Assembly: GCA_013397845.1 (NCBI GenBank)
Contig: VZTG01001075.1
Span: 289,898-353,897 of the forward strand
Direction: 5' to 3'
DNA from: Melanocharis versteri
Lineage: Eukaryota > Chordata > Aves > Passeriformes > Melanocharitidae
DNA length: 64,000 nt
Part shown: positions 1-12,700 of the stretch, piece after piece
Layout of the letters: every line of letters starts with the position of its first letter
Numbering within the stretch: the first letter of the stretch is position 1
Position numbers and translations under genes: made by a program
The notes under the pieces: model-generated
Told to the model about the DNA's origin: nothing
Database searches by the model: none
What the model saw: the letters and a program-made list of their open reading frames with translations, nothing else

Positions 1-2806
1 AAGACACAATTAGTGTTCTTTAATCACTACTGCAGCCTCAGCTATTCATAATAATACCTTGTTGTGGAGATGATCAACAGCCCACCAGTCACTGGGAAAG
101 CGCACGGCTGACCATTTACAAAGCTAGCACACACAAAACCAGCCAGCATGACTCAGCTAAAGCCACTTAGTAGGCTAAATAAAATTATTTACTCCCCCTA
201 AAATACTTTTGAATAATATAAAGCTCTTACTTGAAAACTTTAGGCAAAACTTTTAAAAAGTAAGACTTTTAATGAATGAACCACTAGAAGGCCACCATAC
301 CCAACAAAACCACCTGTTCCTTTTTTTAATTTTAATTTTTCCTTGCCCAGCATTTTACCAGGATGCTTATGCCAACCCCAAAACTCAGTATGGCCATGTG
401 ATGAAGGTGCACTGCAGGGGATGGGATTGTGGAGGGAGTCCTACTGGACCATGTAAGGAAAGTCCATCTCTGTTGGATCTTGATATACCTACCCAAGGGA
501 CTACAATGCCCTTCTCTGCATATCCTCCAAGAGAGCGTGTTGAAAACGTGGCTCTTTCCCCCTTGCTGTGTCCCAGCTGGACTTTAGACCCAGTGAGGCC
601 ACTGGTAAGCCCAGATCCAGTGTTCTGGTTGGAGGCAAATGTAGCAAGAGGAGCATGAAAGTGCCTGACACTGTGTGGACCAATGGAACTAGAGGACCCT
701 GTGACTGACAGCAGCTCACAGAGCACCTCATTTTTGCAATGTTTCCCCAGCACTCCAAACCTCCAGCATGGGTCCAGCCAAGCCCAGGGACCAGGCAGAG
801 GGGGCACTGTACTCCTCCACCAACACCTGGTGTGAAGAGTGGAGAATCCAGGAACATGTCTTTCTGGAGGGGGATCATGGGAAGCACTGTGCTGTGGAGC
901 AGGGGGCAGCCCCAAGTCATTGGTGCCCTGAAAACAGGGGGGAATCTCTTTGGGCTTTTTTCTTTTTCCTGCCTTGCACTGTCAGAAAACTGTTCACTGC
1001 AATTGTACAGGTGTGTGCAGTGAGACACTGGCACAAGTTGCCCAGAGAAGCTGTGGATGCCCCATTTCTCAGAGTGTTCAAGGCCAGGTTGGATGGGGCT
1101 TTGAGAACCTGGTCTAGTGGAAGGTGTCCCTGCCCATGGCAGGGGGGTTGGAACTTATTGAACTTTATGGCCCCTTTCAACCCAAACCATTCTATGACCC
1201 TATGAAAAACCTTCCCATGGCGAGACAGGCGGTCTAGGAAGAAGGTGACTCTAGTTAGGAGTGTGGTCAGTTGCACCACCTCTCCACTGATGTTAGTGGA
1301 CACTCATCAGAATCCTTTGCTCTCCCATATTTGGGGAATCTGAGCTCTTGGGTTTCCCCCCAGGGCAACTCATGGAGGTTCTCCATGGCATCTTCATATC
1401 CAAAGGCCTCCTCTAATGTTTGCAGCACATCTGGCACATTGCAGAAGGTCACGAGGACAGCTTTGATTTTCCTTCTCTTTTTTCTTTTTTAATTTTATGA
1501 GAGTTTTTCCCCAGACCTTCAATGGGCTGTCACAGCCAACTGGCTTTTCTGAAATACTGCCAAGAAATCCATTCCCTTTTTCCAAAATTTTCAGCATTTT
1601 CCCTGAAGAACTCTTCAAGAAAGTTGTTCCCATGCATATGTTGTTCTGCATATACAGAAGAAAAGACCTCAGCTCACCCTCTTTCGTGCCACAACATTTA
1701 AATTGGAAACTTAGCTGCATTAAACTTTGGTGACTGCAGAGCAATCACAAGTTTGGATACTTAACACCTGTACAGTCAGACTGCAGCAATCTTATTTAAG
1801 ATTCACATATATATATTTCATCATCATTGGATATTTTTCTTCAGTTTTTACAAGCTAAGAAAAAATGCAAGTATTCCAGTTTAATTTTACAACACACCAG
1901 ACATTCATGAAACAGCTGAAGTGAAACAATCATGTTAGCCATGCTCTGCAAAAATCAAGATTCTTTTCATACCTTAAAATTTAAACGTTACAAAGTGATC
2001 CCCAGAGCCTCCATTCAGAGATTTAAATTACCCTCTCAATCTTTCAAGGAATAAAACTCAAAATATATGAGTAAGTACATAGTTTAAAATGTATGTGAGA
2101 AATCTCAAGCTAACATGTCAGAGGCTTCTATACAGAAACATAATGCTTAGTACATAATATGATATGATACCATATAATATCATACCACCTCTTAGTCTAA
2201 CAGCAAAAAAAAAAAAGAATAAATTGGCACGTGTATTTGTTACTTTTATAAGAATACCTGTCCAAAACAGTGTCCTTTAGAGGTTTGAAAACTATAAAAG
2301 CTAGGTTTCTGAAAACATCACATTAGTGAACACCAGAGTCTAATTAGAAATGTATGGACTAGCATTTCTTGACCTTTAACTAGGAGAGGTATTCACTGCT
2401 AATCTTGTGGTTTTTGGAACAAACGGTTACTGAAATATAACCAGACTAACCCCAAAAGCTTCAGCCTTAAAAATGGGTTAGTTTCCTAAGTTGTTTCAGT
2501 AGATACACAGGATTACTGAAGGTTGAAAATTAAAACACCTATTCCCCAAACTTGGACAGTTTGCTGTCTACTGTGATATTTCAAAGGAACATTTAAAAGG
2601 AAAAACAGAACATGAAACAGCTCTTTTAAAAATCTTGTTAATCTCAGAACAAAGCACATTATAGATCTATTGATAAAACCAGCATTTACATTAGTTAAAA
2701 AATAATCTAACATTGTAAGGAAAACATTTCCATTCATACTCCTTAAGAAAACATTATGAAAAATTAATGACAATACAAACCAATTAACATGGATTGTGGT
2801 TCTTAC
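1..2806 (-). other. WDFY2: WDFY2 intron 4 (5' part; continues off the left edge)
   Basis: This AT-rich sequence follows the exon 4 donor on the minus strand. I looked for exon 5, which in the family begins around the third WD40 repeat, and did not find it, so it should lie beyond base 1. Apart from a CR1 tail near 1015-1205, a 12-A run near 2205 and a short AT-rich imperfect palindrome near 2158-2190, I see nothing recognisable. Open frames here have no family resemblance and are treated as chance. Confidence 0.8.
1015..1205 (+). mobile_element. CR1 LINE 3'-end fragment
   Basis: The stretch reads as the 3' untranslated end of an avian CR1 retrotransposon. It has the GTTGCCCAGAGAAGCTGTGG block, then CAAGGCCAGGTTGGATGGGG, then CCCATGGCAGGGGGGTTGG, and finishes with the CR1-type tail CCATTCTATGACCCTATGA. 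It is heavily 5'-truncated, as is usual for CR1, and lies antisense to WDFY2 within intron 4. No coding part of ORF2 remains. The left border is approximate. Confidence 0.92.
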
Positions 2807-2861
2807 CCTGGTAACTTTTCACTAGTGTCATCTTGTTGTAATCTTCCGATAAAATGAATTC
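2807..2861 (-). CDS. WDFY2: WDFY2 exon 4 (WD40 repeat 2, C-terminal part)
   Basis: On the minus strand a polypyrimidine tract ending CTCCCTCAG is followed by 55 coding bases and the donor GTAAGA. The exon encodes EFILSEDYNKMTLVKSYQ, residues 94-111, plus the first base of codon 112. It enters in phase 0, matching the phase-0 end of exon 3. The peptide matches the vertebrate WDFY2 segment that leads into the third WD40 repeat; from memory the human protein has MTPVKNYQ where this has MTLVKSYQ. WDFY2 is a WD40/FYVE adaptor on early endosomes. This is the last WDFY2 exon in the window; about 290 residues, including the FYVE finger, are missing to the left. Confidence 0.95.
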
Positions 2862-3251
2862 CTGAGGGAGAGAAAGAAAAAACAAAAGAAACAGGGCTTA
2901 GAGATGTAAAGTGTTTGAGACTGTTTACATTTGAATACTTTACCTAGGTAAGCTCTCCCTTCTTCACAACCACAGCCCTATCTATACTTTTAATAATTTT
3001 CAGTACCTAAAAACCTAAATTATTTCACTTTTTAAAGCTGCCTAAGAGACAACATTATGTGTGCTTCTGAATGGAATGGATAGAAGAGGAACCATTAAAA
3101 AAGAAGCCAAAAAAGCTGACAGAAATGACTGGCTGTGATCGGAGATGCCACAAAATGAAGAACCTGAGACCTGGTGAACACCTGTTGCTCAGGACTGCCT
3201 GGGCAGAAACCTGCATGTGTGCACAGCTATGCGTGCCCATGTGTACATTCG

Positions 3252-3279
3252 TGCAAACACATGGATCCATGTGTGTGCA
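3252..3279. repeat. near-perfect 28-bp palindrome in a TG/CA-rich tract
   Basis: The central 18 bases, ACACATGGATCCATGTGT (3257-3274), are a perfect palindrome centred on a BamHI site. After one mismatched pair (3256/3275) the symmetry resumes for four more pairs, TGCA on both sides. The surrounding 3212-3285 alternates purine and pyrimidine (GTGTGCA, ATGCGTGC, TGTGTGCATACA), a composition that can favour Z-DNA. No gene function is implied. Confidence 0.8.
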
Positions 3280-6200
3280 TACACTACATCCCAACCTGAA
3301 CACTCGGGAAACCCAATATAAATATGTACGAGACCCTCCAAGTTGCTCAGCCCAGACTAGGTACCAACAATACGTGATGGGAATGGAATGCTTTTCAGGT
3401 TTCTGTTAAAAAGCCTCTCCGTGCTGCAGACAAACAGAAACCCAAACTTTACTGAGGTCAGGCAAGAGCACACCTATAGGGATGGGCTCTGTTGTCTTGG
3501 TGCTGCTGTCCAATTTCCAGTATGGCTTTCGCATGGGGAAATGTTGAGCATGGCAGCTAAGAGTCTGCCTGGCAGCCTCGGCTCCTGGAAAAATCCCAGG
3601 TGGTTAAACTCACTGACCACCCGGGTGTTCCTGCAGATTGTTTTGAAGAGGAGAGTAGCTCAAAACTGGGGAAACAGAACGGCCACAACCAAACTCTTGC
3701 ATCATCTCTCTGGAGAGCTTTGTGGCAGCACGGCATGAATTAGCTTTCAGAGAGCTGACAGGCATCTATGTGCATACATCACATACTCAGAGAAACACAA
3801 AGTAAAAAATGAAGGAGTGTAAAAACACATCATATTAATAATTTATAGCAAACTACACAGAAACTCCCTGTGCTAATCTACCTAGAGGACAGAAGAAGTA
3901 AAACCTAATTTAACCTGAAATAGGATGCAAAATTAAAAGAAACATTACAAACACAAGATAAGTGAATTTGATAAACACACAGTTGTGAAATGTTCTTGTG
4001 CACATGCCAAAAGCACTGGAGAAGACTGGACTTCAGAACCCTACAGACTACGTTTAAGGCAAATCAAACGTTTAATGCAACAGAGCAAAAGACATTCTAA
4101 CCCCCAACAAGCCAGTATTCCCCCCCAGTTTCCAAACCACAATTAAAAAATAGGTCACTCTGCATTTTCTGTTGGGTCACTTCAGGTGACCTGCCTGGCC
4201 TTCAGCACCAGAATTACCCAAACACATCACATCTACTGCTTGGCACCAAGGTGGAGAGGTTACAGTACTCATCTGTGGAAAATCTACAGATCCCAGCTTC
4301 CAGAAAAACAATTGTGAGTGATTTGAGCCACCTAGGTATTCTGCTCGCTCTAGGTTTCTGTTCCTAAATTTGTTATAAATACATTCTCTTAAATTGCTCT
4401 ACTTCATCTTCCTTTCCTTAATCTGCTCCACCTTCCAGTAGGTTTCCCTGGCAGCCAAGGACTACAGTGGGGAGCGTTATTTAAACAGCAGTAACAAATA
4501 AATTAAGTCAGCTGGATTTCTATACCAGGGTCACCTTAACTCTACAAACCACAGAAAGTTAAAAATCTGCTATACCTTTCCAGCTACCTACAGGGGAACT
4601 TGCTTTTGTTAACCACTGCCTGAAGGATACTAAATCACCACATGAAATACTCTACTACAAATCCTATTTGAAGCAGGACCCTTTGCTAGAATGCTAACTT
4701 TCTGCTGCTGTTACCTAAAGAGAAATTGCTTTAATCGCTGCAACACGTGATGGGAGGATATGTCTGCCTTTCCCATCAATTTGGCTGTCCTTGTCCTTGA
4801 CCTCAGTGGCACACAGATGCTGGTGACTTCAGGTGGGATGTAAACAGTGGATTGCATTCTCACTTTTGTTTGCAATTTTTTTCTTAACAAATTTGATGTG
4901 GCCATTCTGTTTTGTGATCCAAAGAGCCCCACAGTTAAGTGGAAGACTGAAAAGGCTTTTGAATCTCTTCATTATAATACAATAAGTCAAACGTGCAGTT
5001 TGTAAGGTGTATCCAAGTATTGATTATCACTATATGCTTTAATACAAACCACAGCTATGTACTATCAATACACTGCTCCATCCAAAATAAAAAAAATATA
5101 GTACAAGATAAACACAGTTTCATTTACCTAAATACTGGATATAATTTTTTTCCCCTGAAGACTTCTTGCATATAATTTTCTTCTTTGAAAGCATATGATA
5201 ATTTGTGATTTTGCATTTTCTAATCTTTCTGCAAGTCTCCCTGCTCCCCTTTACCCTGTCCTGTGTTCTTCCATTGCACTTACTGCCCTCCCCCTCTTCA
5301 GGCCGAATGCATCAGTTGTGTCACTAGACAGGCATTTTAGCACAGGGCACCTTGCTCATGAAATTCATGCCCTATTGCACATCCATTGTGTCATCTGCAC
5401 TACAAAAACACCGACTACATCTCTTTAACATTGTACCAGCAGAAGCTGTTTTCTTATCCTTGCCTACGTAGATGTTTTGCTCCTCTCAAGGCTGCTGACG
5501 CTCAGTTCTCATTAGGCAGCTTCTGGCTCTTCTTAATGAGCTGGAAAAGCTGGGGTCACCTACACAGCTCAGTCAGTGCTTGTTAACAGAACAGAGAAAG
5601 ACTTCTGAGTCCTGTGTAAGCCCTTTTGCACAGGAGGGGCTGGGACATATCAGAGCACTCAGGATGGCTAAACCAAATACCCTCCCTGCAGGGATTAAAA
5701 ACAACTTTTCTGGCAAGATCACTCTTTATCCTTCAGAGGTGGTTTTGGAGCTACTTTACTACCTTTTTAATCATACTAAAAATGTTAATGCTCAGTCTTG
5801 CCTGTTTCACTTATTATTACAACAGTGACTTGGTACCATTAAAGTCTTCACAAAGCACAAAGGAGAATTCTTGAAGACTGTCAAAATCCAGCAGTCCACT
5901 GATGTACAAAGACTCCCAACTATTCCTTTGTGTAGCACATCTCCCTCCCACTGAAACAGATACACCCACCACAAACTTCTCTTGAGCAAAAGACTTCTGT
6001 AAAACCTCACCCTAGAAATAGCATCAGCATCTCATTTAAATAATTCAGAGTCCTTGGCCATGGGGCTGGCCGACAAGGTCCAGGAGCTAATAAGATCCAT
6101 GCCTTCCCAGAGCTTCAGGTATGTGCCAACTGATGTATCTCAAAATGGAGAACTCACTTTAAGCAGAATCAATTTCTGAGTTAATAATCTTTATATATTG

Positions 6201-7331
6201 GTTATGTGTTACCCATGCACAGGCTAGTACCCACCCCGGGGAATTTACAGTCTGATCTTTGATAGATGATGCCATTTTAATAACATACTACGAATCTCCT
6301 TATAGGCTTGACTTTATCCTGTTAACACAAGTGACTGACTGCACTCTCACGTCTTCCAGAGAACAATAAACCTGCTTCAGAAATGGAAGAGAATAAAAAC
6401 TCTTAAATCTTCTGTCAGACACTACACCTATATCTGTTGGGGAAAAAACCCAAACCTCTATAAGTAATGACAGCATTTTCACTTTATTTATTACATAATT
6501 TCATTTCATTTCTTGAGGTAAAAAATACTAAACTCTCCACAATAGTGGAGGGGAAGGTTGTACATCAGCAGGTAGAGCCTGACTCAGTCTCACGTATTCA
6601 AAATACTGTTTATGGTCAAACCTGTAGACAGCTGCAAGATCAGATGAGGTGGAAGATGAATTTATCATAATAAGTACCATCCCCAAGGAAGAATTCTGAA
6701 GGGGTTATTCTGGTGCCCTGTTGCCCTCGTGGATCTGCTCAAAGTATGTAACAGCTTCATATAGACATAGGCATGGTCAGCAAAAAAAAAGGTCAATTTA
6801 ATTAATCTTCAGCTACCTAACAACTAAATCCCTCATTTCAATCTCCCCAGAAATGAATAGAGAAATTTATGCCATTTCATAATGGTTTCTAGAAAAGTGA
6901 CATGGGTGCGTCCAAAGACAATTCATCTCTCCTTTACTGGCTGCAGAACCTAATGCTTGACTTTATCTAGGGAATGAGTTTTCATATGGTATAAATGAGG
7001 TGAGGAGTCTCATCTTGGCAGTGGAAGTCTCCTGTTTATTGCAAGTAGAAGACCTTTCCTCTGTTTCTTTGGTATCTTAAGAGTCTTGCAGCCATTATAG
7101 TATGTTTTTTCTCCAATTCAGAGCAAGCAATTTATGTCCAGGATAAAGTCTTTTGGCTTTCAAAAGGGATCTCAAGCAGTCCCTAAGATGCCATTTCTTC
7201 TCAAAAAAAGGTTTGCAAAGGGTTAAAAAAGCAGATCACAGAAAGTTGTTTTTTTTTTTACATTAGGTGCCAGCACTCTTCAAGCAAGATGCTAGACAAT
7301 CTCTACTCAAGATAATGGTGTGGTGTGCTGT

Positions 7332-7353
7332 GCTGCACAAATGTTTGTGCAGC
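7332..7353. repeat. 22-bp inverted repeat, 10-bp arms
   Basis: GCTGCACAAA and TTTGTGCAGC are exact reverse complements separated by only TG. The element lies in WDFY2 intron 3, next to a (TGG/TGC)-rich stretch. It could be a symmetric protein-binding site or chance; nothing nearby assigns a role. Confidence 0.7.
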
Positions 7354-9702
7354 CCTCATGCTGAGAAGTGACAAAAGGTTAAAAACAATCTCTTCCTCTC
7401 TGTAGAAGCAAAAGTTGTTGCCTTGTTTCACAAAGAGAGGTGGTCATACAAGCTCACCTCAGGTGCCTTTGCTGGAACTTCTTTCTGTGCCAATAGTGTT
7501 GACTGCCCATCCTCAAAATGCAGCACACACATTCCTGAGGTTCCACGCTTATAACCAAAATCCATACAGCTTACAAAAATTTCACATAGAATAAAAAAAA
7601 GGCAGTTCCACTTTCTTATCTCCCTTTACGCCTGAAAGTGCTTCCTTGCACTGGAAAAAAAAATCATTTGAGATTATGTGTCACTCTCATGACTATGAGC
7701 TCTAAGCCCTTACCAGGAATCCTTTCTTCCTACCCGAAGTGAAGGTGCAGAATAATTGTCAGGGTTTTATTGGTTTGGTTGGTCGGTTTTTTGTTTGGTT
7801 TTTTTTTTGGCCCTGCACCCAGCATACACAAGTGTGCTGGGCATTACAGAAGTGCTAATGTGGAGCAGAAGACTAATTCCCAAATACTTCAAGCTTCTCA
7901 AGCAAATTGCCTGTACTTTCCCTTTGAGGAAATTAAAATAAGGGTACTAAGGTCACCTTGCTGCAGTAAGTTCTGTCATTTCGTGGTCAACTTGCCCTGC
8001 TTATGTATTCCTGTGCTAAACTAATCATCATAGCTGGGCCCAGGAAAGAAAACCTATCCTTTCCTCCAGAGGGTGGTTGTAACCCATATTCAAGTACCTG
8101 GGGATGTTCTCTACACCCCAGTATTGCTGGGATTTGAAAATGGGGCTCCCCTTGCTCTTCCATTCCCAACTCCACCACTTCTTGCAGCACATTACAATTG
8201 TGGCTTCTCTTACGAGTAAGTCTTAGGTTTGCTACAGATGAAAACATTTCCTCCTTTGTACAAATTTGTGGAGTGCATTTGCCCCTACCACACAAGTGCC
8301 TGCAGCTACAGAGGGCTAAATCAAGCAACACAGACAAGCACTTCCTCCTTCCTATATACTTGTATCCAAAAGACTGGGAAAAGAAAAACCCAGCCTAGCA
8401 ACAAATAGAATCTGCCTTAGATGTGGCAATATATACCTATAAATATCTGAAGTCACGTGTAGGTTTATCACCTGCATATCTCATTTACCTTTTTTAGCTT
8501 CAGAATGGAAAATATTTGACCCCACGTACTCTGAAGCATCCCCTGACTCTTCAAAACAAAATGCCCCCAAGACAAAGAACACGTCTCCCATCATGCCAGA
8601 GTATTTAAATATCCTATTTACAGTTGCCTTCACATTCTTCAAAGGCCTGGTGAAAACAAAAGTGCCTAGTAGGACTGGCAAATTTCAGCTATTTCAGAGT
8701 GGGAAGGAAAGAATTTCAGAGGTGCAGAGAATTCTCTAGAATCTGTCCCATCTCCTAGATACAAGAGGAAAAATCTCCTACAGGCACACAAAAACTTTGC
8801 TACTAGCCATTAATAGCTTTACAGGTCAAAACCTTCACATCTTTGATGGAGCTTACAGGCAACAGCTGAAAGGGTCACATCCCCTTCCCCAAACACCATA
8901 CTGGCTTTAGTGCAGACAGCTGCCCTTATGTCAGCCTGAAAACACTCATGCAGTTATAAGGCCCATAAGGCAGACATAACAGCAGAAAAATTTGAAGTGA
9001 TGGTAAACTGATCTTAAACTGGCAGAGGAGTCTATTGATGAGGCACAGGTGAAAAACACCTCTGACCCATGACTCTTCCAAAGTGATACAGCTTTTTATT
9101 CATCATCCCACATGAAAAATCCAATTAATAAGGTCAACTGCTACCCTCTGTCACAGATCTAACAGAGTCCTCTTTTAATATCCTACTTCCTTTCCACACA
9201 TATCTGTCTCAGATGTTAATGAACGAAATCTCTCAGCAACCTCACTGCCAATTAGAAGCAACTCCTCTGAAGGGAGAGGAAAACAAAATCTGAACTCTGA
9301 AGTTTGGAAAAGCAGACAGACATGGAGCAGAAATCCACCTTCTGCCTCTAATAAGATGATTTTTCCTCCTCTTAATTGCTGCTTTCAAAAAACTTAGGTA
9401 CCATATAACTAACAAGTCACTTAAATTTAATAAAACAACAGCTGTTTTTCTGGGTTATTTTTTAAGAGATATGCAAATCAAGGCAGTTTGTTGACTTGCC
9501 TAATAAATACTGTAAACCCCACTCAATCTCTTTGTGGCAGCTGGAATAAAATTTTTAACAATCTAACATTTTCTACTCTACAGATTTAGTTCCACTAGCA
9601 TTAAAAAGTCTGTCTCCCAAGCAAAAATATTCTCACCACATCATCACACACATACTTCTCAAAAAGGAAGCATTTCAACTAGAAATCTTTGGATGTACTT
9701 AC

Positions 9703-9776
9703 TGAGATTGTACCATTGTCTAGACCTATGGACAGCCTTCTGGTTTCCGGGTTAAAAGACATGCATGAACATGGAG
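9703..9776 (-). CDS. WDFY2: WDFY2 exon 3 (WD40 repeat 2, N-terminal part)
   Basis: On the minus strand the acceptor TTTTTTCAG precedes 74 coding bases and a consensus donor, GTAAGT. The first two bases complete the serine codon begun in exon 2 (T+CT). The rest encodes PCSCMSFNPETRRLSIGLDN followed by GTIS, residues 69-93. These are the A-B strands of the second WD40 blade in WDFY2: the CMSFNPETRRLSIGLDNG core is essentially unchanged from mammals as I recall it. The exon ends in phase 0, matching exon 4. Phase continuity across exons 1-4 argues for a functional gene rather than a retrocopy. Confidence 0.97.
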
Positions 9777-12700
9777 CTGAAAAAAATGAACATGTTGATG
9801 AAGTTAACAAAACTGCGATTCTCATTTTCTTGAAGTTCTGGAAAGCCTAAAATTAGCTAACATGCTTTATGATGTTGTGCAACAATTTGAGCTTACCAAC
9901 AGACAAGCATTAAAATAAAAGTGTTCTTGCAATTCATTCAACCCTATCCTGTTAGGACATGGAAAAATAGCTATTTCTGGCTCCAGTTACTTCATTTTTT
10001 TTCTTACTAGTTGTCTGTAAACAAGCATTTCATATAAGAACAATGGTGCTGCTTTGATATAAGAGGCACCTGACATTTCAGAATAAGTCAGAGATTACTT
10101 AGCTGAATAATTCAGGTTTTTACATTTGCCTGAATTGTGCTGACAATAAAGCAAAACACTACATACATTATGTCAGAGGCTTGCATCCTATACCTGCAGT
10201 AAGAAAATTCCCCAGTAGGAATCAAAATACCAGCTAATACTAAGGACTGAGTTCAACTGTCCCCTACTCCAATTCCATCACAGACAGCACTATGGCAGTA
10301 TCACATACTATGGCCAAAATAAAAGTGGAATCTAAAACTAGCCATTGCTTGATTACATTGCTATTACTCTAATAAACACCAGGATTTATCCTGAAATTGC
10401 ACACAAGATGGTCACAGTATGCTCCCTCAAAGACCTATCAGGGTTTGTATCAAGGGTGAAACCAGTTTTCCTTGCAAGAATTCAAGAGCTATCCTTGGTT
10501 TAATCGAAAAATTGTGATATTACATTCAGAAAGCAGGAATTGCTTTTACTGCCCAACACAGCAGCATGCAGCTAGGAATCTCGCTGTCCCAACAAAAACC
10601 TTCAGGAATTACTTTTCAGGATCAATTGCCAACTGCAGCTAGGATAACAGTAAGAGTGCTTTATAAACCATATTCTTACGATAGAGTACAGTCAGATGCA
10701 CTTTTAGTTCTGCTTTTTTCACCCCTCTTGGTTTCTACTCCCCATTGTGATTGCTCACATGTTTGTGTTACTAACAAGCTTGAAGTCCTCTCTTTTGCAG
10801 TACTGTAATCCAGTACTTTCTCAATTTGTGTAATGTCTCACTTAGGACTAAACAGCCCATAGCTCAGCAAATCTTCCTTGATACTTTGGTTGGCAGCAAA
10901 GCTATATGAAGAAGAGAAGAGTCAATACTGACGGTTTAATAAAACTTGTTCCACCTTCAGTATTGACTCCCTCTTGAAATGTTTCCTGAAGGACAAGCAA
11001 CCATAAACAGAAAGCCCACCAGATCCACATCCAGGCAGGCACCTCAGTTTCTTTCCTGGAAGGGTTGACTGAATTGAATCAAAGAAAAGGCTTCAGTTCA
11101 AGGAAACTGACAGAAAGGAAACAATTAAATCAGGCCTAGTACCAGTGACAAAATTGCTCCTTCCTGTACCTCTCCCTTAGAAAAGGCAAACTGGAATCAT
11201 CCCTTCCAAAGGTATAATAATTACTATTGTATTGAGGCTTCTATGCCTGTAGCAGAATAAGAGTTGCAGAAAAAGATGGACAGAAAAAGCCCAAATCTAA
11301 GCAGAATAAACATCAAATAATTTTAAAGGCACTTAATGCCAGAACAGGCATATTCTACACAGCAGCTTTTAAATGCTGGACACTGTGCATACATTGAAAG
11401 AGCTACCAGTATCTGTGAAGGCCATGAGCAGCTCACTGAGAAGAAGTCTCAGGTAAATTACCTATTTGAAGTATGCTTTTCCCAAACACTTCAGAAGCAA
11501 ATGACACAAACAATTGCTTGACACACTCTGATTACAAAAGAAGTAACTTCTGAATTGTAGACCTGTGTGTACACAGTCATAGCAGTGTAAAGATATTTAT
11601 TTTGCTATAATCATTTTCCCAAGGGAACTCTTCAGTAACATGTGCACTTAGAAAAATCATTATGCCAGCACTAAAATTACGTCCATAGCAGCTACACTGA
11701 TGTAGTCAGCCGTGCCACTTGTAACAAGGCTGCAGCAGCTTACTCTGGTAAAATTAAGATGATATTCAGGTACTTAAGCACTAAGGCTCATTTAAAAGAG
11801 AGAAAGAAAAAAAAAGAAAAAATGAAACAAAAACCTGAAGCCTTAAGCTTCTGAGATATTTAAGACCCTCTTAAAAACATATCCAGGAAAAATAACAGCA
11901 CTCTGAAGACTCTCTACTTCAGTACCTAGCTATGATTTGGATTTTGGACTGCAAAAAGATTGATCTGAACTACTGTGGAGGACAAGCAGGATACTCCTGA
12001 TGCAGAAGTCTGGCTGCAGTCTTCATCTTAAATACAGGGCAAATATAGACTGATTTTTGCCTTTAGAAAATGAAATATGGAGGAAAAACCCAATTACATA
12101 CTTCATGCTCTCAAGAGTGTGTCACATTTATTAGAGGCTGACAGAATAAGTAGAGAAATACAGACTTTATATTTGCACTTTCAGGGACCCCTCCTTTGAA
12201 GTGCTTAAATGTGACACAGTTTAAGACCAAAGAAGCATGTTTTTCATTGCAGCTTTTTTACCTTCCTGTTTAAAGCAAAGTGTTAGTTATGAAAACCATC
12301 ATAGGACAAGCAGTGTATTATCTGCCTCAAAGACTGGATACTCCATTGTTACCCCCAGTACAATAAACCCTTTACTCCATTCCACATCTGTAATGGAGTT
12401 TTTTGGTTGCATTTGGGTCTTATTGTGTGTTTTAGTTTTGTTGGTTTTTTTAAATAGGAAAAGTCTACTTGACTCTTGACTACAATTTCTTCACCTGTCA
12501 TAAATTGGTGTCTGCTAAGTTGTTTTATTAATTCTGTGCCCAAAGTGACAAATCTAACCATGATTACGTGTGTAATCAAGAGCACACATCTAACCAGGGT
12601 TACACGTTCACAGAGGTCTGTTGTTAATCAGCTGTTGAGACAATGCTGGTATGAAGGAAATGTATTAGCAAGGTTTCAGCTAGAGCTCTTTTCTATCTCA

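Larger units (their letters stand above)
2862..9702 (-). other. WDFY2: WDFY2 intron 3
   Basis: A 6.8-kb intron between exons 3 and 4, with donor GTAAGT at 9702 and acceptor CAG at 2862-2864. It contains a near-perfect 28-bp palindrome inside an alternating purine-pyrimidine stretch (3212-3285), a 22-bp inverted repeat (7332-7353), and a G/T-rich low-complexity tract (7762-7812). No nested gene or recognisable transposon was found. The small open frames lack family resemblance. Confidence 0.85.

Noticed and set aside
1..2806. Search for WDFY2 exon 5 (third WD40 repeat)
   Set aside because: I found no matching coding stretch with splice sites, so the exon is taken to lie outside the window.
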